Below the pieces are notes generated by a model, which was not told the origin of the DNA, made no database searches, and saw nothing but the letters and a program-made list of their open reading frames with translations. Below are positions 52,157-60,925 of a stretch of 64,000 nucleotides of DNA, piece after piece; positions within the stretch are counted from its first letter, which is position 1; the number at the start of each line of letters is the position of its first letter. The DNA comes from Dolichospermum planctonicum (lineage in GTDB: Bacteria; Cyanobacteriota; Cyanobacteriia; Cyanobacteriales; Nostocaceae), in NCBI RefSeq assembly GCF_005402965.1, contig NZ_BJCF01000004.1, positions 106,430 to 170,429 of the forward strand, written 5' to 3'. Position numbers and translations under genes: made by a program.

Positions 52157-54109
52157 GTGAAAAGACAGCAATTATTCCATAGTTTCTTACCCGGTTTTAC
52201 AGTAGCAGTATTAACAACTCAGCCCGCTTGGGCTAATGTTGTGAATATGAGTGAGGTACAGCCAGGGTCTTATCCTAATGTTTCGATTTCTACCAATAGT
52301 AGAAATTTATTCACACAAGTTACAAATCACCCAGGATTATTATTTAGCAGTTATTTCCGTCAGGGTAGTATAAGTCATGCTGTTAACTACAGTCTACCAA
52401 TAATTACCGCTGACAATAATCTTGGTCATGAGGGGGTAAAAATACTTAAAAAAGATGATGGTAGATTTGTCAATTTTTCTGATCTATCAAATCATAATTT
52501 CCTGGCTGTTAATAATCCCAATTCTGAGCAGCAATTTACCAGCGGTAATACCAGTGTATCAGAATTAATAGAATCTAGTAAATGCCCACAGCAGAAGAGT
52601 CAAGCAGCTTTACTACTTGCCTCTAACACCTGTTTACCTAAAAATACTTCTGATTGGATAGCGCAAACAACTATCCCGACTACATCAGAACCCAGTAAAC
52701 CCTTTTCTGGTAGTAATGTAAAATCCCAACTTAGTCAGTCCGTAGATTTTACTAATACTCCTAATGACTTAAATCCTAACCCGAATCCGCTGTTATTTCC
52801 AAGACAAGCGGAGGAAGTAAAAATACAGGCAACTCGGCCAATTAGTTTGTCAGAGGCTTTGGAACTGGCTAAACGGAATAACAATGATTTACAAGTGTCC
52901 CTATTACAATTACAACGCAGTAAATCAGTTCTGCGGGAAGCTCAAGCGGCTTTATTTCCTAGTGTAGATTTGAGTGCAGATGTAACAAATAGTCGTAACG
53001 TTGGGACAACACTACAGTTTGACCAAGCTAGAACAAACAACCCACGAGTAGGTGATGCTCCAGCAAATACAAATTTTAGCGGAACAGCACAGATAAAATA
53101 TGATTTGTATACCTCCGGTAGACGCAATGGGGCTATTCAGGAAGCTGAAGAAAGGATACGTGTACAAGAGTTTGATGTCGAAAGACAATCTGAGGAAATT
53201 CGCCTAAATGTGTCTAAGGCATATTATGATCTGCAACAAGCCGATGAAAACGTGAGAATTACCCAGTCAGCGGTAGAAAATGCTCAAGCTAGTTTAAAAG
53301 ATGCCATGGCCTTAGAAAAAGCTGGCGTTGGTACTCGTTTTGATGTATTGCGATCGCAAGTAAATCTAGCCAATTCTCAACAAGAATTAACTAATTCCAT
53401 CTCTCAACAACAAATTGCCCGCCGCAAATTAGCACCATTGTTGAATTTATCCCAATCAGTGAGCATTAGTGCGGCTGATCCAGTAAAATTAGCAGGTTTA
53501 TGGCAGCAACCACTAGAACAGAGCATTGTTTTAGCCTATCAAAACCGTCCTGAACTACAACAAACTTTAGCACAGCGAAAAATCGGCGAAGCACAAATAA
53601 AACAGGCTTTAGCTTCTTCTGGTCCACAAGTGAGTTTAGTAGGGAGATATAACTTATTAGATCAATTTGATGATAGAACTAGTGTCAGCGATGGTTATTC
53701 ATTAGGACTACAAGCCAGCATTAATTTATATGGTGGGGGAGCAGGAACCGCAAGAGCAACCCAAGCTAAAACCAGTATTGCGATTGCTGAAACTCAGTTT
53801 TCTGAACAAAAAAACCAGATTCGCTTTCAAGTAGAACAAGCTTATTCCACCCAAGCCTCAAGTTTAGAGAACGTACAAACTGCTAATGTAGCCTTAGAAC
53901 AAGCTAGAGAATCTTTACGGTTAGCGCGGTTAAGATTCCAAGCAGGTGTAGGTACTCAAACCGATGTAATTAACGCATTAAATGATCTGACACGTTCCGA
54001 GGGAAATCGCGTCAAAGCCATATTAGACTACAATCGAGCTTTGACAGAATTACAAAGGTATGTAACAGCCAAAGGATTAAAACAGTTAGAGCAGTCAGGA
54101 GTCAAATAA
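52157..54109 (+). CDS. hgdD: TolC family outer-membrane efflux protein (HgdD-like)
   Basis: Outer-membrane channel of tripartite exporters. The 650-residue protein begins at GTG 52157 with a signal peptide ending in QPAWA (about residue 26). A low-complexity Ser/Asn-rich extension of about 200 residues follows. The TolC/OEP repeat pair starts at ISLSEALELAKRNNNDLQVS (near 230), with helical repeats AGVGTRFDVLRSQVNLANSQ and AGVGTQTDVINALNDLTRSE. In Anabaena sp. PCC 7120 the gene directly after kaiC is, as far as I recall, the TolC homologue HgdD. It exports heterocyst glycolipids and proteins. The same order here supports this name. The N-terminal extension is much longer than in E. coli TolC and common in cyanobacteria. 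Confidence 0.88.
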   Translation: MKRQQLFHSFLPGFTVAVLTTQPAWANVVNMSEVQPGSYPNVSISTNSRNLFTQVTNHPGLLFSSYFRQGSISHAVNYSLPIITADNNLGHEGVKILKKDDGRFVNFSDLSNHNFLAVNNPNSEQQFTSGNTSVSELIESSKCPQQKSQAALLLASNTCLPKNTSDWIAQTTIPTTSEPSKPFSGSNVKSQLSQSVDFTNTPNDLNPNPNPLLFPRQAEEVKIQATRPISLSEALELAKRNNNDLQVSLLQLQRSKSVLREAQAALFPSVDLSADVTNSRNVGTTLQFDQARTNNPRVGDAPANTNFSGTAQIKYDLYTSGRRNGAIQEAEERIRVQEFDVERQSEEIRLNVSKAYYDLQQADENVRITQSAVENAQASLKDAMALEKAGVGTRFDVLRSQVNLANSQQELTNSISQQQIARRKLAPLLNLSQSVSISAADPVKLAGLWQQPLEQSIVLAYQNRPELQQTLAQRKIGEAQIKQALASSGPQVSLVGRYNLLDQFDDRTSVSDGYSLGLQASINLYGGGAGTARATQAKTSIAIAETQFSEQKNQIRFQVEQAYSTQASSLENVQTANVALEQARESLRLARLRFQAGVGTQTDVINALNDLTRSEGNRVKAILDYNRALTELQRYVTAKGLKQLEQSGVK

Positions 54110-54125
54110 GAGGTAAGATTAGTAG

Positions 54126-54150
54126 GTTGGGTTGAGGCAAGAAACCCAAC
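54126..54150. repeat. Palindromic repeat GTTGGGTT...AACCCAAC, copy 3
   Basis: Arms GTTGGGTT (54126-54133) and AACCCAAC (54143-54150) with a 9-base loop, preceded by GTAG. Sits 17 bases after the TolC gene and may act as its 3' hairpin. Confidence 0.65.
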
Positions 54151-54196
54151 TTACAAGAAATGACCAAGGATCAATGATGTTGCAAGTGCTAAACTA

Positions 54197-54401
54197 TTGA
54201 CATACTCACCGACCTGAAGGTGCGATGATTCTTGACACTTCACTGGAACACACCACAAGTGGTCTTATCGTCCCTCCATGTCCGTTTAAAGTCTCCCAAT
54301 GCCCTATGGCGACTATAACCGAATTTTAACATAAAGCCGTCCTAAAAGCGATGCACTGAGCTTGCCGAAGTGGACGGGGCTTGTATCCCAGATTTTTGGT
54401 C
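54197..54401 (+). mobile_element. Transposase-less remnant resembling IS200/IS605 ends
   Basis: Starts with TTGACATACTCACCGACC and a small hairpin, continues with CTTGACACTTCACTGG and GTCCCTCCATGTCCGTTTAA, and ends with GCCGTCC...GGACGGGGCTTGTATCCC and TTTTTGGTCA. These blocks are those commonly seen around and after tnpB in cyanobacterial IS200/IS605 elements. No tnpA or tnpB sequence is left. The right-end hairpin GTCC (54339-54342)/GGAC (54372-54375) is split by about 24 bases, GCGATGCACTGAGCTTGCCG plus AAGT, another dispersed repeat. Confidence 0.6.
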
Positions 54402-54415
54402 AAAAACTCATGATC

Positions 54416-54805
54416 ATGACTAAAGTTACATCACAAGAGATTGCAAAATTTCGTTCTCTGATGGTAGATGATTCCCAAGCAATGGAAGCATTAGACTTGA
54501 TAGAGGACTGCGATGGAGATTTAGAAGACGCGGTAATGACTCTGGCTATTAAGGCTGGACAACAACCGGAACAAACTAATTCTGAATGGTTAGATGCCTT
54601 AGCCAAAAAATGGCGGGCTGTAATTTGTGAACAGGAATATCGAGAAGACTTGCTAAATGGGTCAATTCAAGAGATGATAGAACATCTGAGGACAATACAG
54701 ACCTTTCCTAGAAGTCTGGCCACACCGGTTTTAATTTATGTTCTTAAACAAGGTGTAAATAACTTTTGTGAGCCTTTAGACTTGCTAAAATCAGATAAAT
54801 ACTGA
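54416..54805 (+). CDS. Conserved hypothetical protein, helical
   Basis: A 129-residue soluble helical protein starting at ATG 54416. It opens with TKVTSQEIAKFRSLMVDDSQ, followed by a UBA/CUE-like or EF-Ts-like helical stretch (MEALDLIEDCDGDLEDAVMT, IKAGQQPEQ) and a C-terminal helical half. An in-frame ATG at 54362 is rejected because it lies inside the IS605-like remnant. The start of the fold (alternating DCDGDLEDAV) resembles small helical domains that bind other proteins, but no specific function is recognised. The next gene follows 53 bases later and may be co-transcribed. Confidence 0.75.
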   Translation: MTKVTSQEIAKFRSLMVDDSQAMEALDLIEDCDGDLEDAVMTLAIKAGQQPEQTNSEWLDALAKKWRAVICEQEYREDLLNGSIQEMIEHLRTIQTFPRSLATPVLIYVLKQGVNNFCEPLDLLKSDKY

Positions 54806-54858
54806 TTAGTGAATATACTGATGATGTCAACTGGAATTTAAAAAATAGTTGAAGATTA

Positions 54859-55359
54859 ATGAATTATCTTGTTGCTGTATTATCAGATCGTATCCAAGCC
54901 GAAGCCGCCGATTTAGCTTTAGAAAAAGAAGGCATAAATGGGACTATTCTTGGTAGAGGATATAAAAGTGCTGATGAATTTGGTTTAATTGATCCCAAAG
55001 AAGAAGCGAAAAAACAAGTAAAATTAATGGCGATTTGGTTAGTCCCATTTGGCTTTTTTTCTGGTTTTACTTTCAGTTTGATTACTGGTTTAGATACTTT
55101 TGCTTGGGCTGGAGAAATCGGTAATCATGTAATTGGCGGAATTTTGGGCGCTGGTAGCGGAGCTATGGGTAGTGTATTTGTGGGGGGTGGTGTTGGTTTG
55201 TTTGAGGGTGGTGGTGATGCTTTACCCTATCGTCATCGCTTAGATGCGGGTAAGTATTTAATTGTCGTCCGAGGTTCGGAAACTTTGACCCGTCAAGCTA
55301 CTCGGATTTTAAGGCAGTTTGAACCGGAAAATATTCAAGGTTATGCTGAAAATAATTAA
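54859..55359 (+). CDS. Conserved hypothetical membrane protein
   Basis: A 166-residue protein with a short soluble N-terminal part (residues 1-50, alpha/beta, LVAVLSDRIQAEAADLALEK) and two hydrophobic segments (about 52-75 and 83-118). The second is extremely Gly-rich (GGILGAGSGAMGSVFVGGGV). A C-terminal alpha/beta tail (KYLIVVRGSETLTRQATRIL) resembles the N-terminal part. The pattern of a duplicated small domain flanking a Gly-rich membrane hairpin is seen in cyanobacterial proteins of unknown role. ATG 54859 is used. AATCAGGATATCCAGGAT (55393-55410) after the gene recurs at 63598 and 63783. Confidence 0.75.
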   Translation: MNYLVAVLSDRIQAEAADLALEKEGINGTILGRGYKSADEFGLIDPKEEAKKQVKLMAIWLVPFGFFSGFTFSLITGLDTFAWAGEIGNHVIGGILGAGSGAMGSVFVGGGVGLFEGGGDALPYRHRLDAGKYLIVVRGSETLTRQATRILRQFEPENIQGYAENN

Positions 55360-55496
55360 TTAATCAATTAATTAATTGGTAATTGTTGTCTGAATCAGGA
55401 TATCCAGGATTTAAGGATTAATCAGGATTCTGAATAACAATTAATAACAATACTTGTGAACTTCGCAATCCGAACTCCTGTAACTGCTATAATTCT

Positions 55497-56276
55497 ATGC
55501 TACCTAGAGAAGAACTTTTAAAAGGGGTTGAAAACCGCGATACCATTGCCCGTGTAATTGATCAAGCTGACCAGGCTATAAAGACCTGGGAGGTGGTATT
55601 AACAGATTTTTTGTCTCCGCCAGAGTTAGCGGAAATTAAGCGGGTATTTAGCCGATTAACAGAGGTGCATTTAGTGACTTGGGGTGGATATCCCCAAGCG
55701 GAAAGACAAAGAATAGCGATCGCTCGTGCTGAGTTACCATTAGATCAGTCTCAAGTTGCTATCATGGCCTTGGAAATTGCTGGTAATTTCTTATTTGATA
55801 CAGCGAATCACCGAGATTTTTTAGGTGCGATGTTGGGAACGGGAATTGTCCGGGAAAAAACGGGAGATGTGATTGTTTTGGGGGAAAGAGGGGCCCAGGT
55901 GATTGTTGTCCCGGAATTGGGAGAATTTTTAGAGATGAGTTTAAAACAGGTGCGTTCTGTACCGGTGAAAACTCAACGCATTGATATTAGCGAGTTAAAA
56001 ATCCGCGAACCTAAGAAAAAAGAATTAACGACTGTGGAAGCTTCTTTGCGGTTAGATGCGGTGGCTTCCGCTGGGTTTGGGATGTCCCGCAGTAAAATGG
56101 TAGATTTAATAGACTCCAATGATGTGCGCGTTAATTGGAAGGAAGTGACTCAAGCCAGTTCCCAAGTTAAAACGGGGGATTTAATTGCTATTCGGGGAAA
56201 AGGGCGGTTAGAAGTTGGAGAAATTGCGGTGACAAAAAAGGATCGTTATCGGGTGCAGTTAACTAGATATATGTAA
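55497..56276 (+). CDS. Photosystem II S4 domain protein (YlmH-like)
   Basis: A 259-residue RNA-binding protein conserved in cyanobacteria and plastids. The N-terminal two thirds match the YlmH-type domain (FLSPPELAEIKRVFSRLTEV, LGAMLGTGIVREKTGDVIVL). The S4 domain lies at about 190-245 (LRLDAVASAGFGMSRSKMVD, VRVNWKEV). The name photosystem II S4 domain protein is used in databases, although the exact function in photosystem II is not established as far as I know. ATG 55497 has no strong ribosome binding site. It is followed by tRNA-Val about 95 bases later. Confidence 0.9.
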   Translation: MLPREELLKGVENRDTIARVIDQADQAIKTWEVVLTDFLSPPELAEIKRVFSRLTEVHLVTWGGYPQAERQRIAIARAELPLDQSQVAIMALEIAGNFLFDTANHRDFLGAMLGTGIVREKTGDVIVLGERGAQVIVVPELGEFLEMSLKQVRSVPVKTQRIDISELKIREPKKKELTTVEASLRLDAVASAGFGMSRSKMVDLIDSNDVRVNWKEVTQASSQVKTGDLIAIRGKGRLEVGEIAVTKKDRYRVQLTRYM

Positions 56277-56370
56277 AATAATATATCTAAAATATATCTA
56301 AAATAAAGTTTTGGTTTTAGCGGTTGACAGATGATATTTTAGATGATATATTATTAATCTGTGTGGTTAA

Positions 56371-56444
56371 GGACGGTTAGCTCAGGTGGTTAGAGTACAT
56401 CGTTGACATCGATGGGGTCGTTGGTTCGAGTCCAATACCGTCCA
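56371..56444 (+). tRNA. tRNA-Val (anticodon GAC)
   Basis: 74 bases with acceptor stem GGACGGT/ACCGTCC and discriminator A. The D arm is TTAGCTCAGGTGGTTAGAG. The anticodon arm CATCG-TTGACAT-CGATG has anticodon GAC, and the T arm is GTTGGTTCGAGTCCAAT. It reads GUC and GUU valine codons. CCA is not encoded. Confidence 0.97.
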
Positions 56445-56466
56445 TATTGTTTTTTAAAGTGACTGA

Positions 56467-56754
56467 TTATTTACCGCTGTAGAAAAAGGCAATTTCCTTT
56501 TCTTTTAGCGGCGCGAAACCGGCATCAATTAGCTTTTGGTCTAGTTCAGTTTGGGGAATATGTTTAGCACCAATACGGACAATGCGAGAACGCATGGTGT
56601 TGGATACACCACTACGCTGTCTATTGGCTTCTAAAGCCATAACTTGTGCATACAATTCTAACTTAGCGGGAGGAATAGGAGAACCATCAAAATCAATTCC
56701 TTTAGCGATCGCTTGGTCAATAGCATCAGCACCTGTGGTAGTTTCAGTAGTCAT
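56467..56754 (-). CDS. Small conserved cyanobacterial protein, 95 residues
   Basis: A 95-residue soluble protein of unknown function that looks conserved (DAIDQAIAKGIDFDGSPIPP, MALEANRQRSGVSNTMRSRI, FAPLKEKEIAFFYSGK). The central NRQRSGVSNTMRSRIVRIGA is basic and could bind nucleic acid or a phosphorylated partner. It has no membrane segment or signal peptide. ATG 56754 is used. The gene is divergent from the phosphohexomutase gene, with a TACCCATTACC repeat tract between them (56812-56850). I do not recognise the family and give no name. Confidence 0.8.
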   Translation of the reverse strand: MTTETTTGADAIDQAIAKGIDFDGSPIPPAKLELYAQVMALEANRQRSGVSNTMRSRIVRIGAKHIPQTELDQKLIDAGFAPLKEKEIAFFYSGK

Positions 56755-56811
56755 GGTAAATCATTTTCAAAGATAAAGATATAGAAGTATTTTACCACCT
56801 CAAGGATTTTT

Positions 56812-56850
56812 ACCCATTACCAATTATCAATTACCCATTACTAATTACCT
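56812..56850. repeat. TTACCCATTACCAATTA tandem repeats
   Basis: TTACCCATTACCAATTATCA followed by ATTACCCATTACTAATTACC occupies most of the spacer between the divergent 95-residue gene and the phosphohexomutase gene. It is the same short-repeat family as 7761-7815 and 32985-33012. Confidence 0.7.
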
Positions 56851-56893
56851 GCATAAATGCTAAAATCCTCAATTAGAAATTGAGGATATTTTC

Positions 56894-58336
56894 ATGCCAG
56901 TTGTAACTAACCCAATCAAGTTTGGCACAGATGGCTGGCGCGGTGTGATAGGTGAGGAGTTTACCTTTGAACGCCTGGCGTTAGTAGCAACTGTAGCCGC
57001 CAAGGTTTTACATAATACTTACTTTTCCGAGGTAGGTAGCCGGACAATTATTGTCGGTTATGATCGCCGATTTATGGCGGAAGATTTTGCTCGTGTGGTG
57101 GCCAATGCTGTCACGGCAGTGGGCTTTGATGTCCTGTTTAGCGAAACTTCTGCACCAACTCCGGCTTATAGCTGGGCGGCTAAAGAACTCAAGGCTTTAG
57201 GGGCGCTAGTTGTGACAGCGAGTCATAATCCGGGTAGATATTTAGGATTAAAAGTTAAAAGTGCCTTTGGTGGTTCAGTCCCTCCGGAAGTTACACAAGA
57301 GATAGAAGCTTTATTATCAGAAAAAGTGCCACCAGTAGCGATTCCAGGTCAGGAACATAGTTTTGATCCTTGGCCTAGTTATTGTCAGGCATTAGCGGGT
57401 AAAGTTGATATTGACAAAATTAAACAAGTTATTGCTGCTGGTAAATTAACAATATTCGTGGATGTCATGCACGGGGCTGCGGCTGGGGGACTAGCGCGAC
57501 TATTAGGGTCACAGGTTCAAGAAATAAATAGCGACCGTGACCCTTTATTTGAAGGTGGTGCGCCGGAACCTTTACCAAAATACCTGTCACGACTATTTAC
57601 AGTCATCAAAAACCATCGCCAAAGCAATAAAGCTGGTTTAACAGTAGGTTTGATATTTGATGGCGATTGCGATCGCATTGCAGCGGTAGATCAAGATGCT
57701 AATTTCCTCAGTTCTCAAATTTTAATCCCCATCTTAATTGACCACCTGACCCAGCGGCGCAACTTTCAGGGGGAAATAGTCAAAACTGTCAGTGGGTCGG
57801 ACTTAATGCCTCGTGTAGCCGCCTTACATAACCTTTCTATCTATGAAACCCCTGTAGGTTATAAATACATTGCTGACAGAATGTTAACTACACAGGTGTT
57901 GCTAGGTGGTGAAGAATCTGGTGGGATTGGTTATGGTAGCCATATTCCCGAACGTGATGCTTTATTATCGGCGCTGTATGTATTGGAGGCTGTGGTAGAA
58001 TCAGGGTTAGATCTAGGCGAATATTATCGTTATTTACAACAACAAACTGATTTTTCATCGGTCTATGATCGCATTGATTTACCTCTAGCGAATATGGAAG
58101 TGAGAGGGCGACTATTACAACAGTTACAATCTCAACCTTTAACAGAAATTGCAGGTAAGGCGGTAATAAGTTGTCAAACCATTGATGGTTATAAATTCCG
58201 TCTGGCTGACAATAGTTGGCTAATGATTAGATTTAGCGGTACTGAACCAGTTTTACGGCTTTATTGTGAAGCAGCAACAATAGAACAAGTTCAGCAAACT
58301 CTAAATTGGGCAAAAACTTGGGCTGAATCAAATTAA
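56894..58336 (+). CDS. Phosphoglucomutase/phosphomannomutase family protein
   Basis: A 480-residue alpha-D-phosphohexomutase that interconverts 1- and 6-phosphates of glucose, mannose or glucosamine. Family motifs are IKFGTDGWRGVIGEEFT at the N-terminus, the catalytic phosphoserine in TASHNPGRYLGLKVK near residue 112, the metal loop GDCDRIAAVD, the sugar-binding GGEESGGIGYGSH and the phosphate-binding RFSGTEPVLRLYCEA. All are intact. The precise substrate cannot be decided by motif. ATG 56894 is used. The gene is followed by rdgB after a repeat of about 100 bases. Confidence 0.93.
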   Translation: MPVVTNPIKFGTDGWRGVIGEEFTFERLALVATVAAKVLHNTYFSEVGSRTIIVGYDRRFMAEDFARVVANAVTAVGFDVLFSETSAPTPAYSWAAKELKALGALVVTASHNPGRYLGLKVKSAFGGSVPPEVTQEIEALLSEKVPPVAIPGQEHSFDPWPSYCQALAGKVDIDKIKQVIAAGKLTIFVDVMHGAAAGGLARLLGSQVQEINSDRDPLFEGGAPEPLPKYLSRLFTVIKNHRQSNKAGLTVGLIFDGDCDRIAAVDQDANFLSSQILIPILIDHLTQRRNFQGEIVKTVSGSDLMPRVAALHNLSIYETPVGYKYIADRMLTTQVLLGGEESGGIGYGSHIPERDALLSALYVLEAVVESGLDLGEYYRYLQQQTDFSSVYDRIDLPLANMEVRGRLLQQLQSQPLTEIAGKAVISCQTIDGYKFRLADNSWLMIRFSGTEPVLRLYCEAATIEQVQQTLNWAKTWAESN

Positions 58337-58337
58337 T

Positions 58338-58436
58338 GGGTAGTGGGTAGTGGGTAATGGGTAGTGGGTAAAATCTCTACCTTTTGCCTTTTTCCTCACA
58401 ATGGAAAATGGACAATGGACAATGGACAATGGACGA
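58338..58436. repeat. GGGTAGT and ATGGACA tandem repeats between mutase gene and rdgB
   Basis: GGGTAGTGGGTAGTGGGTAA units lie at 58338-58370, and ATGGACAATGGACAATGGAC at 58402-58434. The second array gives an apparent upstream start ATG (58401) for rdgB, made only of repeat units. Confidence 0.75.
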
Positions 58437-59015
58437 ATGACTAAATTACTCGTAGTAGCGACAGGAAATACCGGTAAATTACGGGAAATGCAAGCTTATT
58501 TAGTTGATTCTGGTTGGGAATTAACTATAAAACCGGAAAATTTGGATGTGGAAGAAACAGGGGAGACCTTTGCGGAAAATGCTTGTCTCAAAGCCTCGGA
58601 AACTGCTAAATTTACAGGTAATTGGGCTATAGCCGATGATTCTGGTTTGGCGGTAAATGCCCTGAATGGTGCGCCGGGAGTGTATTCTGCTCGTTATGGA
58701 AATAATGATACAGAACGGATTGGTAGGTTATTAAGAGAATTAGGTGATGAAAAAAATCGTCAAGCTAGGTTTGTGTGTGCGATCGCAGTTGCTAATCCTC
58801 AGGGAGAAATAGTAATTCAATCTGAGGGTATTTGTCAAGGTGAAATTTTATTTGCACCTTCTGGAGATGGTGGTTTCGGTTATGATCCGGTTTTTTATGT
58901 CCCAGAAAAACAATTGACTTTTGCCCAAATGACAACAGATTTGAAAAAGTCAATTAGTCATCGGGGAAATGCTTTCCAGGCTTTAGTTCCCCAGTTAAGG
59001 AAATTAATCATGTAA
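58437..59015 (+). CDS. rdgB: XTP/dITP diphosphatase (RdgB/HAM1 family)
   Basis: Removes non-canonical purine nucleotides by hydrolysing ITP, dITP and XTP to monophosphates. Protein of 192 residues from ATG 58437. It has the substrate loop VVATGNTGKLREMQ at residues 5-18, the catalytic DDSGLAVNALNGAPGVYSAR, and the C-terminal GFGYDPVFYVPE and SHRGNAFQALVPQL motifs. Upstream in-frame ATG 58401 lies within ATGGACA repeats and is rejected. It may be transcribed with the mutase gene. It is convergent with recN (36-base gap). Confidence 0.94.
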   Translation: MTKLLVVATGNTGKLREMQAYLVDSGWELTIKPENLDVEETGETFAENACLKASETAKFTGNWAIADDSGLAVNALNGAPGVYSARYGNNDTERIGRLLRELGDEKNRQARFVCAIAVANPQGEIVIQSEGICQGEILFAPSGDGGFGYDPVFYVPEKQLTFAQMTTDLKKSISHRGNAFQALVPQLRKLIM

Positions 59016-59051
59016 ACCTATTATTTCTCATCCTAAGATTTGGATGGTTTT

Positions 59052-60782
59052 TTATGTTCTCCTTTCCCGATGATGAGCAGCTTGTAATAATAAAGACTCG
59101 GCAAAAGCGATTGCTTCATTTGCGGATTTACCACCAGCTAATTGTGCTAATTCTTCTCGACGGGTAGTTAAATTATCCAAAGTTGTGACTCTGACAACTG
59201 TCCGCTGTTGATCATTACTATTTACGGCTTTATTAATCACTAATTTAGCGACGCGAAAATGACGATCTGCCATAGCTGCAATTAAAGGTTGATGGGTTAC
59301 ACATAATACTTGATGTCCTTGACTAATTTGATGCAATTTTTCTGCTATAGCTTGGGCAACTCTACCGGAAACTCCCACATCTATTTCATCAAAAATAAAA
59401 GTTCCCACTTCATTTCCTTGGTGAAAACAAGATTTTAAGGCTAATAAAAATCTGCTCATTTCTCCACCCGAAGCAATTTCGGTTAATGGTTGAATAGGTT
59501 CACCAGGATTAGGACTAAACATAAAAGTAATTTTATCTGCACCTGCGGCCGTGGGGGTAGTGGGGACAATTTCGACTTGAAATCTTACCTTATCCATTGC
59601 TAGGGGCTTGAGTTCAGCTAGTAACCGAGATTCTAAATCAGCCGCAGTTTGACGACGTAATTGACTTAATTGTTGACTGAGATGATGGAGTTGTTGTAAA
59701 TATAATTGTTCGTCTTGTTCTAAAGTTTCTATAGATTGTTCATTATTATTTAATTCAGCTAATTCATTTTGAATACGTTGATAATAAGCGATCGCTTCTG
59801 TTAAAGTTGGACCATATTTACGACAAATTTGTTTTAATTCCCGTATTCGTTCTTCTACTTCTTCTAACCGCTGGGGATCTGCTTCCAATCCTTCTCCATA
59901 AATATTAATTTGTCTACCCACTTCCATGACTGCTGCGACTGCATCCCGCACCAATTCTAATAAAGATTGTAGTTGAGAATCATACTCTATCATTTGAGTT
60001 AATATCATCTCTCCATCGGCTAATAAATCAGCGGCCGTGGGAGTTTCCTGATCATCTTGATACAAAGCCTGATATACTTTGTAACTCATTTGTTGTAAAT
60101 CAACAACATGATTCAGACGGTCTCGTTCTTGATTTAATATTTCCATTTCCTGGGGATCATCAAGATTAGCAGCACCTAATTCTTGTACTTGATATGTGAG
60201 TAGATCTAATTGTTGTAGCCTTTCCCGTTCTGATGTTCGGCGTTTTTCTAGTGCTTGACGTGCTTGTTGATATATACTAAAAGCTGCGGTGACGTTTTGG
60301 CGTTTTTGTAACAATAAATCACCACCATATAAATCTAACCAATCTCGAACTTGAGCCGATTGTCCTACTTTTACAGTTTGTCCTTGTGCTGTTATTTCTA
60401 CTAAATGATCTCGCAATCCTCCCATTAATTGACGATTTACCAGGACTCCATTCACCCGTGATCTACTGCGAATATTACTAGTGGTGGTGGCAATTTCTCG
60501 ACTGATGATCACAGCATTATCATCTATTAAATCAATTTCTTGTTCACTTAACCAAGCAGCTAGGGGTGGGGTGACGCTAAAAGTTGCTTCTACCATTGTT
60601 CGATTTGTACCAGTGCGAATGACTCGACTAGAGACTTTACCACCCAAAACTGCATCAATGGCATCTAGTATAATTGATTTTCCTGCCCCGGTTTCCCCTG
60701 TTAATACATTCAAACCTGCCCCAAAATCTAATTCTAAATGATCAATTAAGGCAAAGTTTTCAATTCTTAGATATAGCAGCAT
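59052..60782 (-). CDS. recN: DNA repair protein RecN
   Basis: SMC-like ATPase in double-strand break repair. The 576-residue protein has the N-terminal Walker A GETGAGKSIILDAI near residue 35. The central part is a long coiled coil (about 150-380, with RERLQQLDLLTYQVQELGAA and EEVEERIRELKQ). The C-terminal ATPase half has the ASGGEMSRFLLALK signature and Walker B IFDEIDVGVSGRVAQAI, followed by CVTHQPLIAAM. All motifs are complete. ATG 60782 is used. The upstream 497-base spacer to the SLH-domain gene contains repeated ATTCTCA motifs. Confidence 0.95.
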   Translation of the reverse strand: MLLYLRIENFALIDHLELDFGAGLNVLTGETGAGKSIILDAIDAVLGGKVSSRVIRTGTNRTMVEATFSVTPPLAAWLSEQEIDLIDDNAVIISREIATTTSNIRSRSRVNGVLVNRQLMGGLRDHLVEITAQGQTVKVGQSAQVRDWLDLYGGDLLLQKRQNVTAAFSIYQQARQALEKRRTSERERLQQLDLLTYQVQELGAANLDDPQEMEILNQERDRLNHVVDLQQMSYKVYQALYQDDQETPTAADLLADGEMILTQMIEYDSQLQSLLELVRDAVAAVMEVGRQINIYGEGLEADPQRLEEVEERIRELKQICRKYGPTLTEAIAYYQRIQNELAELNNNEQSIETLEQDEQLYLQQLHHLSQQLSQLRRQTAADLESRLLAELKPLAMDKVRFQVEIVPTTPTAAGADKITFMFSPNPGEPIQPLTEIASGGEMSRFLLALKSCFHQGNEVGTFIFDEIDVGVSGRVAQAIAEKLHQISQGHQVLCVTHQPLIAAMADRHFRVAKLVINKAVNSNDQQRTVVRVTTLDNLTTRREELAQLAGGKSANEAIAFAESLLLQAAHHRERRT

Positions 60783-60925
60783 TTACATAATCCTCAGATT
60801 GCAGATTTCCTGGTTACCTCTGAATTACTAATAAGTTATGTTATTTATCTTATTTGGTAATATTTGCCAAATTATGATTAGTTTACCATGTATTATACTT
60901 AATCAGGTTAACAAAATAAAACTTT

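Noticed and set aside
58401..58436. Upstream in-frame ATG for rdgB
   Set aside because: Consists of ATGGACA repeat units; the enzyme begins properly at 58437.
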